A stretch of DNA of 43,348 nucleotides from contig JAGFNK010000440.1 of assembly GCA_025769875.1 (NCBI GenBank), positions 1 to 43,348 of the forward strand, written 5' to 3'. This document shows, in pieces, positions 17,861-25,519 of this stretch. How positions within the stretch are numbered: position 1 is the first letter of the stretch; each line of letters opens with the position of its first letter. This DNA comes from Russula earlei (lineage: Eukaryota > Basidiomycota > Agaricomycetes > Russulales > Russulaceae). A program made the position numbers and the translations under genes. The notes under the pieces were generated by a model. The model saw nothing but the letters and a program-made list of their open reading frames with translations, made no database searches and was not told the DNA's origin.

Positions 17861-17903
17861 GAGGAGACGCATTATTACCCGTTTGGTTCTCACTATAGCT
17901 GGG
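17861..17903 (+). pseudogene. 43-base RHS core relic
   Basis: GAGGAGACGCATTATTA is identical to orphan tip 2 (around 13669), and CATTATTACCCGTTTGG is identical to the main RHS gene (around 9829). The relic encodes EETHYYPF and then loses frame. Nothing of the flanking RHS gene or of a tip remains. It marks a former RHS cassette joint. Confidence 0.7.
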
Positions 17904-17941
17904 AACGATATGAATCAAAGCAGCGAATACAGGAATAAATT

Positions 17942-18319
17942 ATGAAAATTATTAAAACAAACTGGATTAATATCATAGGTGTTTTTATAGTAACCTTTCT
18001 ATACGCTATTATGCTGAATCTAAGTGAGGTGAACGTATCAAGAAACATATTGCAATCAATACTTCCAGCCTTGATATTAGTTTGCCTGTATGGTATTATG
18101 TTCTGGATTTTGTATATCGCCTTACTGGTAGTATTTGATTTGCTTCTTATTGCTAAAAACCAAAGTAATCTTATTGGTATGTTGCTAATAGAATGGTTTA
18201 TTATAAGTATCCCATTTGTTTATTGGGGTATTAAGTACCAGGAATGGATATTTATAGCGGCTATAGTAACCTTCTTAATAACACAATTGCTTCGAACAAA
18301 GAGTATAAAGAAAGCCTAA
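17942..18319 (+). CDS. Four-helix membrane protein, possible immunity protein
   Basis: 125 aa with about four membrane segments (WINIIGVFIVTFLYAIML, ILPALILVCLYGIMFWILY, LIGMLLIEWFIISIPFVYWG, WIFIAAIVTFLITQLL) and a basic C-terminus RTKSIKKA. No family recognised. Small polytopic proteins of this kind are frequent downstream of RHS tips and can neutralise membrane-acting toxins, but no partner toxin remains here. It is separated from the RHS relic by 38 bases and closed by a hairpin at 18371-18404. Confidence 0.65.
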   Translation: MKIIKTNWINIIGVFIVTFLYAIMLNLSEVNVSRNILQSILPALILVCLYGIMFWILYIALLVVFDLLLIAKNQSNLIGMLLIEWFIISIPFVYWGIKYQEWIFIAAIVTFLITQLLRTKSIKKA

Positions 18320-18370
18320 TAGGCTAAGTCGTGAATTAGACAAACAGCTATAATCGGAATCTATCTAAAT

Positions 18371-18404
18371 AATAACAACGCTCTCGCAAGAGGGCTTTGT
18401 TATT
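18371..18404 (+). terminator. Hairpin terminator between converging genes
   Basis: AATAACAA pairs with TTGTTATT, with an inner GC/TCTC-GAGGGC stem and a GCAA loop; one mismatch. It ends in TATTTAC, and its final base is the first base of the minus-strand gene's stop codon, so it may serve both directions. Confidence 0.7.
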
Positions 18405-19246
18405 TACTCTCCATTCTCTCCCTCCTCATTCATCTCCCACGCCACCCTATTTTCTGTAGTAGCGGCCTTCGCAGTAACAATCCGCTCAGGGTATTGAAAG
18501 GATACAATTTTACCATCCACAATATTCACGGCTTCTATAATGCTACCTGCATAGTATTTCCTGTCACAAATAGGTCTTCGATCATTATCGTAGGTGAAAT
18601 GAATACCCCAGGCTACTACCAATACACAATCGCCTGAGTCGGCGATGGGCAGGCTGAATTTACCCCCGGGAAAGGAGGCAGCCTGCAAGGAGATGTGTAA
18701 ATCTTCCGGCCGCTTATAACGGCCATTTTTCTTGTCGAAATAGAAAACACAACAACAGAATTGCAAAACCGCTGCTGTGGCTTTGGCAGGAGGATAAAAC
18801 AGGTCCTTTACCGGCATGCCCGGTAATGAAATGGTAAGATCGCCGGTAGGGTCGATTGCTATGAAAGGAACAATGGTGATCAATCTGTTGACCGGTGTAT
18901 GCCGGTTAAACGCCAGTTTTTTTAACAAAGCCACATCACCATCTGTTACCTCCCGCTTGCCCTGTAAAACTTTGGGCCCGGTGTTGACGATCTTGATTAA
19001 AGTACTTTTTAAACGGCCATCAAATTGGTTGTCACTGAATTGGCTGATCAATGGTTTAAAGGCTAGTCTTATTAAACCTGTTGCAGCATTGGCCCGGCCA
19101 AAGTCGCTGCTGCTTTTACGGGTGCCTTTTGATTGGTTGATTTTTTGGCCGGTCAACTTTCTTACATAACGCTTTCCATTCCGGGTATAATATACCTCGT
19201 TACCGAGCTTGCCGCTTATTTCTATAATACCTTCGTGGATAGCCAT
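18404..19246 (-). CDS. Hypothetical protein with GKLGNEVYYTRNGKRYVRK start
   Basis: 280 aa, not assigned. The N-terminus EISGKLGNEVYYTRNGKRYV followed by SSSDFGRANAATGLIR resembles the beginnings of DUF6266-like and related Bacteroidota proteins, which I recall as small repeated families of unknown role. The C-terminal 150 residues are beta-rich with a Cys cluster (LQFCCCVFYFDKKNGRYK). No signal peptide. It converges with the accessory zone, sharing the terminator, and has a normal GC content, so it marks the right-hand border of the RHS region. Confidence 0.65.
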   Translation of the reverse strand: MAIHEGIIEISGKLGNEVYYTRNGKRYVRKLTGQKINQSKGTRKSSSDFGRANAATGLIRLAFKPLISQFSDNQFDGRLKSTLIKIVNTGPKVLQGKREVTDGDVALLKKLAFNRHTPVNRLITIVPFIAIDPTGDLTISLPGMPVKDLFYPPAKATAAVLQFCCCVFYFDKKNGRYKRPEDLHISLQAASFPGGKFSLPIADSGDCVLVVAWGIHFTYDNDRRPICDRKYYAGSIIEAVNIVDGKIVSFQYPERIVTAKAATTENRVAWEMNEEGENGE

Positions 19247-19597
19247 AAGAAAAGCTTTGTATACAACTGATATACGATTATTTCATATATCATCAAAGTG
19301 TTACTATCGAACCTTCATTGGAAGAACCCTATAGGGATACCTATGGAACACCGGTTGGCCGATGGATTTGATAGGCACTTGGTATGGAGAGGACATGGAC
19401 CGGACTTGGACTTTTCCGCCCCCCAGCGCCCCACACCCCAGCCCCTATATACCCCCCTTTAGGGGGACGGGGGGTGGGGCGGGGGCCAGGGGGCACCCCT
19501 TCTAATGGCTTTTTAACGCGTCTTAACCCAACCTTAAATCTTTTTCTGGTAAGGATTGATAAATTTTGTGGTACTAAAGCTGGTTGCTATGTACTGC
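19247..19597. other. 351-base intergenic region with G-rich core
   Basis: No gene supported. An open frame through it would give a low-complexity Pro/Gly peptide (PPLGGRGVGRGPGG), which is an effect of the G/C runs rather than a protein. Confidence 0.6.
19462..19493 (+). other. Five-tract G-quadruplex-type motif
   Basis: G runs of 5, 6, 4, 5 and 5 bases are separated by loops of only 1-3 bases, a strong sequence match to a G-quadruplex. A run of six C (19452-19457) just before can instead pair with the first G run as a hairpin. It lies about 105 bases upstream of the next start codon. Confidence 0.7.
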
Positions 19598-20767
19598 ATG
19601 AAACATCGCCAATGGCTGCTTCTGTTGATTGCTATAGGGTTCAGCCTTTCCCTCCAGGCGCAAAATATACCAGGGCCGGTGAAAGGCGTTACGTATTATC
19701 CTTCTGTTCGTTTTATGGTGAATGCCCCCACACTATTACCCAAGCTATACAAGGAGGGTAATTTTACAGCTATCAAAAACTTTGTTGATAACTGGAACCT
19801 GTCGCCGGCGCCCGGTTATGAATTCATCTTCGTGATCAACTCGCTGTACAGTATCGAGAACAATACTTTCTCCGTCCACGAGTTGCCGGCTAATTTCCTG
19901 AACCTGCTGGATAATTATGTAAAGGAAACAGGGAAGGCCGCCAATGGGCATAGCGACTTTAAATACTATATCTACCTCCCCGATGGCCACTATAATTATG
20001 ATGCTACCAATAGCGCTAAGAAATTACTGCAGTTTACACAAGCCTGGGCAAAGCACCTGGTGGCTACCCGGAAGCTAAACAGCACAGCCTCTTTGGTATG
20101 CCGTTCCATAGCGGGAGATATTCAAAAACCCGGCGCTTATTACCGGGAGAACAAGGCGGGCTATGCAGATATCAGGCAGTTTATGGATACCATTGACGCT
20201 TTCCGGGAACATTGTTTTGCTGCCCGTCGTGACAAGCCGGCTATGGTGGCTAATTTTTTGACAGGGATCTGGATCCCTACCCGCCACCTGGCTATACTGG
20301 ATGCGCACCCAAGCATAGGCATGGAGTTGGGCTGGCGCAACGCGAAGAATGAAGTGGATCTTAACTGGAGCTTCCGGTTTAATCAGCCGATACACAATGC
20401 TTATAACGTGCTGCGGAGTGGGTATGTATATAGCAGTACCTGGTATGATGGCGGTTATATAGGATTGGATTACACGCACTATACAATGCACCACAAACAT
20501 TTTGATATGGGGTATACAGCCGCTGTAGCCTATGACTATTTTGATGCATTTGATGGAATTACCAATAACCAGGACCTTACGGGATTGATGCCTATCAACA
20601 TCGGCTGTTTTGATTTGAATGGAGGCATACAGTGCAAGTATTTTATAGGCAGGGGCCCCTGCATCGGTATCCAGGCAAAATACCACCTGCTCAATTATTG
20701 TAACAAGGGTGGAACAGACCTCGCAGGTCATGCTTTTACCATAGACCTTTTTATTGGCTCACGATAA
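19598..20767 (+). CDS. Secreted protein of unknown function
   Basis: 389 aa from ATG 19598, which puts the signal peptide (MKHRQWLLLLIAIGFSLSLQA) right at the start; an in-frame ATG nine bases earlier is possible. The first half (residues 25-200) is mixed and has FIFVINSLYSIENNTFSVHE and YYIYLPDGHYNYDATNS. The last 150 residues are rich in alternating aromatic strands (SFRFNQPIHNAYNVLRSGYV, YTHYTMHHKHFDMGYTAAV) and end in a strand like FTIDLFIGSR, which suggests an outer membrane barrel or surface protein. No family recognised. The lipoprotein gene follows 26 bases downstream. Confidence 0.75.
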   Translation: MKHRQWLLLLIAIGFSLSLQAQNIPGPVKGVTYYPSVRFMVNAPTLLPKLYKEGNFTAIKNFVDNWNLSPAPGYEFIFVINSLYSIENNTFSVHELPANFLNLLDNYVKETGKAANGHSDFKYYIYLPDGHYNYDATNSAKKLLQFTQAWAKHLVATRKLNSTASLVCRSIAGDIQKPGAYYRENKAGYADIRQFMDTIDAFREHCFAARRDKPAMVANFLTGIWIPTRHLAILDAHPSIGMELGWRNAKNEVDLNWSFRFNQPIHNAYNVLRSGYVYSSTWYDGGYIGLDYTHYTMHHKHFDMGYTAAVAYDYFDAFDGITNNQDLTGLMPINIGCFDLNGGIQCKYFIGRGPCIGIQAKYHLLNYCNKGGTDLAGHAFTIDLFIGSR

Positions 20768-20793
20768 GTGTTAATACATGTAATCCGGATAGC

Positions 20794-21183
20794 ATGAAGT
20801 CAAAAAACATACAACTCGTACTGATCACAGCGGCCCTCGCATCCTGCAACAGGGCGTTGATCATACCGGAACAACAGTTTACACCTGTTGCAGCAGATTC
20901 TGCTTTAATCATGGCGCCTTCTTATACGGATACACTCACCAATAATTCTTTCGCTGCCTGTAACTGCGAAGCAGGCTATTACCGGCTTTGGAATTATGCG
21001 ATGGACCCCAATGCTGATCCGTATAGTATTGTGCCCTTTAACAGCCGCTATTACTTTCCTGAACCCTATGAGAACAAGGCGCTGTCCTGGAGTGGTGATC
21101 ATGTGATTGTTCGCGGGGGCTTTGGCAGCTGTTGTGTGGAAACAATACCGTCCTCGTCTTCATGGCATGGCAGCGGTGGTTAG
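20794..21183 (+). CDS. Small lipoprotein, unknown function
   Basis: 129 aa. The N-terminus LVLITAALASCNRAL has a lipobox with the Cys at about residue 18, followed by Asn-Arg. The mature part has paired Cys (CNCEAGYY, GSCCVE) and many aromatic residues. No domain is recognised. It is 26 bases after the secreted protein gene and is probably co-transcribed with it. Confidence 0.7.
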   Translation: MKSKNIQLVLITAALASCNRALIIPEQQFTPVAADSALIMAPSYTDTLTNNSFAACNCEAGYYRLWNYAMDPNADPYSIVPFNSRYYFPEPYENKALSWSGDHVIVRGGFGSCCVETIPSSSSWHGSGG

Positions 21184-21202
21184 AATGTACATTCCTCATT
21201 TA

Positions 21203-21255
21203 ACGTACAACGTACAACGTAAAACGTACAACGTACAACGTAAAACGTACAACGT
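21203..21255. repeat. 21-base tandem repeat, about 2.5 copies
   Basis: The unit is built from ACGTACA, ACGTACA and ACGTAAA; two full units (21203-21223, 21224-21244) and half of a third are identical. It lies between two converging genes and touches the stop codon region of the minus-strand one. ACGT is self-complementary, so hairpins are also possible. Confidence 0.9.
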
Positions 21256-21256
21256 C

Positions 21257-22500
21257 TTAAAACGTTTCCCCCAGGTTAATGTATACGAAATAGTAATTTT
21301 TACTGCAACCAAAATCTATGGCCACATTGGTATTGGATCGCTTATTAAACTTGATGCGCAGGCCTGCACCCCCCGCAGGATGCCAATACACGAAATGGTT
21401 GCTGTTTTGTTCAGTAACCGCATCAATATTGGCAAACAATACATAACCCCAAAGGCCATTATAAGAGAGATCATGCCGGTATTCACTTTCCAAATAGAAT
21501 AATCCTTTACCCCGATAACGGTTTTGTTCAATACCCCTGCCTGATCGCCCGGAAGCATCCCATCCGATAGCAGGCAGGTCAAGATAAGGGGTGTTGTTAC
21601 CTAAGGATGTCCAGTAATAACTCCAGAAAGCGAGGATATTCTTTTTCTGCACGCTCTCAGTCAAAGAGATATACTTTCTTACATCCAAAAACAAAGATTG
21701 CCAGCTATCATCGCTCCCCATCATTTTCGTATTCACACGCACGATCATATTCGCATATAAACCCCTGGTGGCATTAACCGTATTATCCCTCGAATCATAC
21801 AAAACGTTAAATACAGGGCCTGATGATACAGAGCTGCCATCATTATCAGTACCATAATTATAACCGGTGAATTTTTTGAGCCCCAGGGTATCGTTATCTG
21901 TATGAATAGCAAAGTGAACATCCAGGTCGTAGCCCAGGCCCGCGAACAGGAAAGGGAAATTTTTTACCCTTTTTAGTGCACTATGGTAAAAACGGAAATA
22001 TTGGTAGTCTGCCACCAGCCTCGCATTTTCCGGGTGGTTACCACCCAGGCCCCAGGTGTATTGCGGGTAAATAAAATACCGCATATCGCCCAGGAAGTTC
22101 CAGGTATTGCCTTTTAACCACACGCTCGACCGGAAAGGGAATACATAACGCCCTGTAAAGGAGGTAGAAGGGGAGAATGTTACATTACTCAAATAGGTAT
22201 TTCTTTTATCGCCAAGGTAGAAGTTGGCAGTAGTGGCCGTAACCAATGCCGTACCACCACCGGGAATACTGGAAGTAGTAGGTATCAGGGAGTAATAGAC
22301 CTTCCTGGCGCCTTTCTTATCCATCTTCTTTATTTTGATGTGTAACTCCGATTTGGCTACATCAATCAGGTCCCGCTGGTTGATGGTGTCTACCACATTC
22401 TGCTGAAGTTGTGATAACGCCAGCAATGGGGTGGCACATAGCAGGCAGGCTATTAATTTTTTTCCTGGTTTAAATAGAATGGTGAAGGGAATACCGGCAT
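21257..22500 (-). CDS. BamA/TamA-like outer membrane beta-barrel protein (surface antigen D15 type)
   Basis: About 390 aa in one frame, in part signal peptide. The barrel pattern of alternating strands is clear (RYVFPFRSSVWLKGNTWNFL, GPVFNVLYDSRDNTVNATRG, GKGLFYLESEYRHDLSYNGL), and DSRDN...ATRG plus the terminal strand ending in Phe are typical of the Omp85 C-terminal domain; no POTRA domains are present, so it is a short single-barrel member. Without a correction the frame starts at TTG 22426, in the middle of a signal peptide. Upstream, an ATG at 22500 gives a good leader if the T run at 22457-22463 (A7 in sense) had one more base. I take 22500 as the real start and the break as a likely base-calling error. 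Confidence 0.75.
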
Positions 22501-22532
22501 GCCAGCTATAAGACCAATATCATGCTAAAAAC

Positions 22533-22560
22533 AAAGCCCTTTCCGAAAGGAAAGGGCTTT
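22533..22560 (-). terminator. Intrinsic terminator of queA
   Basis: A perfect 12-bp stem (AAAGCCCTTTCC) with a four-base loop; on the minus strand it is followed by a GTTTTT tract. It lies 20 bases after the queA stop. Confidence 0.85.
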
Positions 22561-22580
22561 AACACAAATTGTACATATCA

Positions 22581-23630
22581 TTAGATGATCAATAAAGCAT
22601 CTCCATAACTGAAGAAGCGATATTTATCCTTGATGGCTTTTTTGTAAGCTTCCATAGCCAGGTCATATCCCGCAAAGGCGCAGGTCATGATCAACAGGCT
22701 TGTTTTGGGCAAATGGAAATTGGTAACCAGGCTATCTGCTACATTGAATTCGTAAGGCGGGTGGATAAAGTGATTGGTCCATCCCTCGCTTGGCTTTAAC
22801 AGCTTTTGTGCGGTAAAGCTGGTTTCCATAGCGCGCATAGTAGTAGTGCCGATAGAGCAGATACGGTGACCGGTTTCTTTTGCTTTGTTCACGATCTTAC
22901 AGGCTTCTTCGGTGATCTGGTAGTACTCAGCATCCATCTTGTGTTTGCTCAGGTCTTCTACTTCAATCGGGCGGAAAGTGCCAAGACCAGTATGCAGGGT
23001 AACTTCTGCAAAACGGATCCCCTTGATCTCGCAACGCTTGATCAGCTCTTTACTAAAGTGCAGGCCGGCAGTAGGAGCGGCAACAGCGCCTTCGTACTTG
23101 GCGTATACAGTTTGGTAACGTTCTTTATCTTCCTCATCAGGCTTACGCTTGATGTATTTGGGCAAAGGTGTTTCACCTAAATGCTCCAGCATGGCTTTGA
23201 AGCTCTCCTCATCATCGTCCCACAGGAAACGGATGGTACGGCCACGGCTGGTGGTATTATCAATTACTTCGGCTACCAGCTCTTCGTTTTCACCAAAATA
23301 TAGTTTGTTCCCTACGCGGATCTTTCTTGCGGGATCAACGATCACATCCCACAAACGGTTGGGTTTATTCAGTTCACGTAATAAGAATACTTCAATCTTG
23401 GCGCCGGTTTTTTCTTTGCGTCCATACATACGGGCAGAGAAAACCTTTGTATTGTTTACTACAAATACATCCTTGTCGTCAAAATAGTCAAGAATATCGC
23501 GGAAGTGTTTGTTTTCCATGTTGCCGGTTTTCCGGTCAACCACCATCATACGGCTATCTTCCCTTTTTTTACTGGGGTTCTGGGCAATCAGGTTAAGGGG
23601 GAGATCAAATTTAAATTGGGATAATTTCAT
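22581..23630 (-). CDS. queA: QueA, S-adenosylmethionine:tRNA ribosyltransferase-isomerase
   Basis: 349 aa, usual length. Transfers and rearranges the ribosyl part of SAM onto preQ1 at tRNA position 34, giving epoxyqueuosine, in the cytoplasm. Family blocks: [20 protein letters not shown] at the start, [17 protein letters not shown] near residue 53, [19 protein letters not shown] near 172, [10 protein letters not shown] near 215, [19 protein letters not shown] near 303. Start [11 protein letters not shown] fits the family. It has its own promoter (23729-23760) with a 98-base leader containing a six-base hairpin GCCGTC/GACGGC at about 23680, and its own terminator. Confidence 0.97.
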   Translation of the reverse strand: MKLSQFKFDLPLNLIAQNPSKKREDSRMMVVDRKTGNMENKHFRDILDYFDDKDVFVVNNTKVFSARMYGRKEKTGAKIEVFLLRELNKPNRLWDVIVDPARKIRVGNKLYFGENEELVAEVIDNTTSRGRTIRFLWDDDEESFKAMLEHLGETPLPKYIKRKPDEEDKERYQTVYAKYEGAVAAPTAGLHFSKELIKRCEIKGIRFAEVTLHTGLGTFRPIEVEDLSKHKMDAEYYQITEEACKIVNKAKETGHRICSIGTTTMRAMETSFTAQKLLKPSEGWTNHFIHPPYEFNVADSLVTNFHLPKTSLLIMTCAFAGYDLAMEAYKKAIKDKYRFFSYGDALLII

Positions 23631-23728
23631 GTGTCTATTCCTTGTTTTAAATCAATAGGCCACATTCAGTTTGCCGCCGTCTTACGGGACGGCTCGCTTC
23701 ATGTTACGGCATGAATTTTTGAGGTGTG

Positions 23729-23760
23729 CAAAGGTAAGGGAATAAGCGTAATATGCCAAT
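23729..23760 (-). promoter_or_regulatory. Promoter of queA
   Basis: On the minus strand ATTG is followed after 20 bases by TACCTTTG, matching the -33 TTTG and -7 TAnnTTTG elements. It is the best promoter match in the window. Confidence 0.65.
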
Positions 23761-23796
23761 TGTTTGTCAACTGACAGCTGATTGAGGCGATACCAC

Positions 23797-23804
23797 TAGT
23801 TTTG
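23797..23804 (+). promoter_or_regulatory. Putative -7 box for the HAD hydrolase gene
   Basis: TAGTTTTG matches TAnnTTTG and lies 23 bases before the start codon. No clear -33 element at the right distance was seen. Confidence 0.4.
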
Positions 23805-23827
23805 CGGCTTGTTAAAAAGCGATAGTA

Positions 23828-24480
23828 ATGAAAGCATTTTTGTTTGATTTGAATGGTACGGTAATAGATGATATGGAATTTCATGGCCAGGCATGGTTTG
23901 AGATCCTGAATAATAGCCTGGGTGCAAAGTTGAGTTATGAAGAAGTGAAGAAAGAGATGTATGGCAAGAACCAGGAGCTACTGGTAAGGGTGTTTGGGAA
24001 AGACCGTTTTACACAGGAGCAAATGGATACGCTTTCTGTTGAAAAGGAAAAGAAATACCAGGCAGCGTATAAACCCCATTTGCGGCTCATCAAAGGCTTA
24101 GGCGATTTCTTTAACAAGGCCGAACAATTACACATCCCCATGGCCATAGGTTCTGCGGCCATTCCTTTTAATATAGACTTCGTATTGGATAACCTCGCCA
24201 TAAGGCATTATTTCAAGGCCATTGTAAGCTCCGATGATGTATTGATCAGTAAACCACACCCCGAAACCTTCACCAAATGTGCCGACCTGTTGGGTGTGCC
24301 CTATGGTGATTGCATTGTATTGAAGATGCACCCAAAGGGGTAGAAGCCGCCAAGGAAGCCGGCATGAAGGCCGTGGTAATCACTACCTACCACCAGCCGG
24401 AGCATTTTGCACACCTGGATAATGTATTGCTATTCGTGGGGGATTATACAGATGAGCGGCTTACCAGGCTGTTTAGTTAG
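23828..24480 (+). CDS. HAD family hydrolase (beta-phosphoglucomutase-like), frameshifted near 24320
   Basis: Phosphatase or phosphomutase of the HAD superfamily, about 217 aa. Motif I is FDLNGTVIDDME at residues 6-17, motif II is AIGSAAIPFN near residue 105, and motif III is SKPHPETF near 140. The normal DxD of motif I is DxN here, which removes the usual general acid/base Asp; a DLNGT form is known to me from Bacteroidota but should be checked. As read, coding stops at 24343; with one more T in the TT at 24320-24321 it continues through a conserved EDAPKG-type motif to the TAG at 24478-24480. The loss is in a homopolymer and motif IV lies after it, so an assembly error is likely. Confidence 0.85.
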
Positions 24481-24485
24481 TATCA

Positions 24486-24815
24486 TCACTGTTTGGCAAA
24501 GCGCGTGATGGTAATAGTATTATTCATGCAGGCCAATGTGTCTTTTACCCAATCTACCTGTAGGTATACCGGGAAAGCCGTATTGTCCGTAATACCCAAC
24601 TGGGAAGGGGTATTGGAAACCAGGAAGAAATTGCCTTTATAGGATTGGGTATCACCATTAAAATTCATCAAAAGCCCCCCGCAACAGGCGCAGGTTCTCA
24701 GGTCGAAACCCGTAATAACTGCTGCGTTCATATAGGTTTTTTCCTTTTTACAGCACAGGCTGATGGTTACTGCCAGGGCTGTTAAAAGAGTGAGGATAAC
24801 GGAAGCGCGTTTCAT
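24486..24815 (-). CDS. Small Cys-rich lipoprotein
   Basis: 109 aa from ATG 24815 (MKRASVILTLLTALAVTISL followed by CCKKEKTY). The hydrophobic leader ends in a Cys-Cys pair, consistent with a lipobox. The mature part has CACCGGLL, four cysteines or so close together, then beta-type sequence (NFFLVSNTPSQLGIT, FPVYLQVDWVKDTL). A longer open frame reaches 25061 inside miaE and is not real. Function unknown. It is convergent with the HAD gene (5 bases apart). Confidence 0.75.
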   Translation of the reverse strand: MKRASVILTLLTALAVTISLCCKKEKTYMNAAVITGFDLRTCACCGGLLMNFNGDTQSYKGNFFLVSNTPSQLGITDNTAFPVYLQVDWVKDTLACMNNTITITRFAKQ

Positions 24816-24819
24816 GATT

Positions 24820-24844
24820 GTTTTTGTAGCATGACTACAAAAAC
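24820..24844. promoter_or_regulatory. Perfect 10-bp inverted repeat
   Basis: GTTTTTGTAG and CTACAAAAAC flank a five-base centre. It lies 4 bases before the lipoprotein start and 17 bases after the miaE stop, so it could be a terminator for miaE or an operator/ribosome-site hairpin for the lipoprotein. Low GC argues against a strong terminator. Confidence 0.55.
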
Positions 24845-24861
24845 AGTACAAACATTGCAGC

Positions 24862-25470
24862 TTAGTGAATTCTGTCTCCGCGTACTTCCAGTTCCTGCAT
24901 AATAGTGGTTTCATATGCCAGCCATTCTTTCCAGCGGTTACGCACGATCTCTTTGTCAATATACCGTTCAGCCAGTTCAATGAATAAGGTATAATGCCCC
25001 GCTTCACTTTCCATAAAGCGGCGGTAGAACCGGCGCAGGTAAGCATCCTCCAGTCCTTCACTCAGGCGTTTAAAGCGCTCGCAGCTACGGGCTTCTACCA
25101 GGGCCATCATTAGCATCTGGTCCAGGAAGCGGGGTTCTTCCCGGCCACCTTTTTGCTGAAAGGCGATCAGCTTATTCACATATTCATCTCGGCGCTGGTG
25201 GCCAAAGGCAGGTTGCGTTTTTTTCAGTTCATTCAATACCAGCCTGAAATGTCCCCATTCCTCGGTTACAATAGGAGCCAGCTTTTCCACCAGCTCTTCT
25301 TTATTGGAGTAACGTTGTATATAGGATATGCAGGTAAGCGCCGCCTTTTGTTCGCAATAAGCATGGTCGGTTAGTATGGCTGCCAGGCTGATGCCGGCGA
25401 GATCTACCCAGCGTGGGTCGGTAGGCAATTGCAGGCCAAGGATGTTTTTGGTGTCTTGCGATAGTTCCAT
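24862..25470 (-). CDS. miaE: MiaE, tRNA-(ms2io6A)-hydroxylase
   Basis: 202 aa, normal length. Non-haem diiron enzyme that hydroxylates the isopentenyl group of ms2i6A37 in tRNA. Ferritin-like di-iron ligands are visible: DHAYCEQKAA (Glu40), TEEWGHFRLV (Glu71, His74), ALVEARSCERF (near 125) and MESEAGHYTLF (Glu and His near 155-158). The next gene, bioF, is divergent with only 49 bases between starts. It is in the same neighbourhood as queA, another tRNA position-34/37 enzyme, though not in one operon. Confidence 0.95.
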   Translation of the reverse strand: MELSQDTKNILGLQLPTDPRWVDLAGISLAAILTDHAYCEQKAALTCISYIQRYSNKEELVEKLAPIVTEEWGHFRLVLNELKKTQPAFGHQRRDEYVNKLIAFQQKGGREEPRFLDQMLMMALVEARSCERFKRLSEGLEDAYLRRFYRRFMESEAGHYTLFIELAERYIDKEIVRNRWKEWLAYETTIMQELEVRGDRIH

Positions 25471-25507
25471 AGTCAGCTGTTCGGTGCAAATATCTGTAAC
25501 AAACCTT

Positions 25508-25515
25508 TAGCTTTG
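25508..25515 (+). promoter_or_regulatory. Putative -7 box abutting the bioF start
   Basis: TAGCTTTG matches TAnnTTTG and is only four bases (GCGC) from the ATG at 25520. If used, the mRNA would have almost no leader. Confidence 0.45.
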
Positions 25516-25519
25516 GCGC

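Noticed and set aside
10745..18319. Insertion sequence or integron explanation for the accessory zone
   Set aside because: No transposase, integrase, terminal repeats or attC-type sites were seen; repeats are all RHS core or terminator hairpins.
19384..19761. Open frame of about 125 aa across the G-rich region
   Set aside because: Low-complexity Pro/Gly product caused by C and G runs; no start signal and it overlaps the secreted protein gene.
21203..21255. CRISPR array
   Set aside because: The repeat is directly tandem with no spacers and no cas genes are near.
24486..25061. Longer 191-aa version of the Cys-rich lipoprotein
   Set aside because: The extra N-terminal part lies inside miaE in another frame and lacks family features; the lipoprotein leader starts at 24815.
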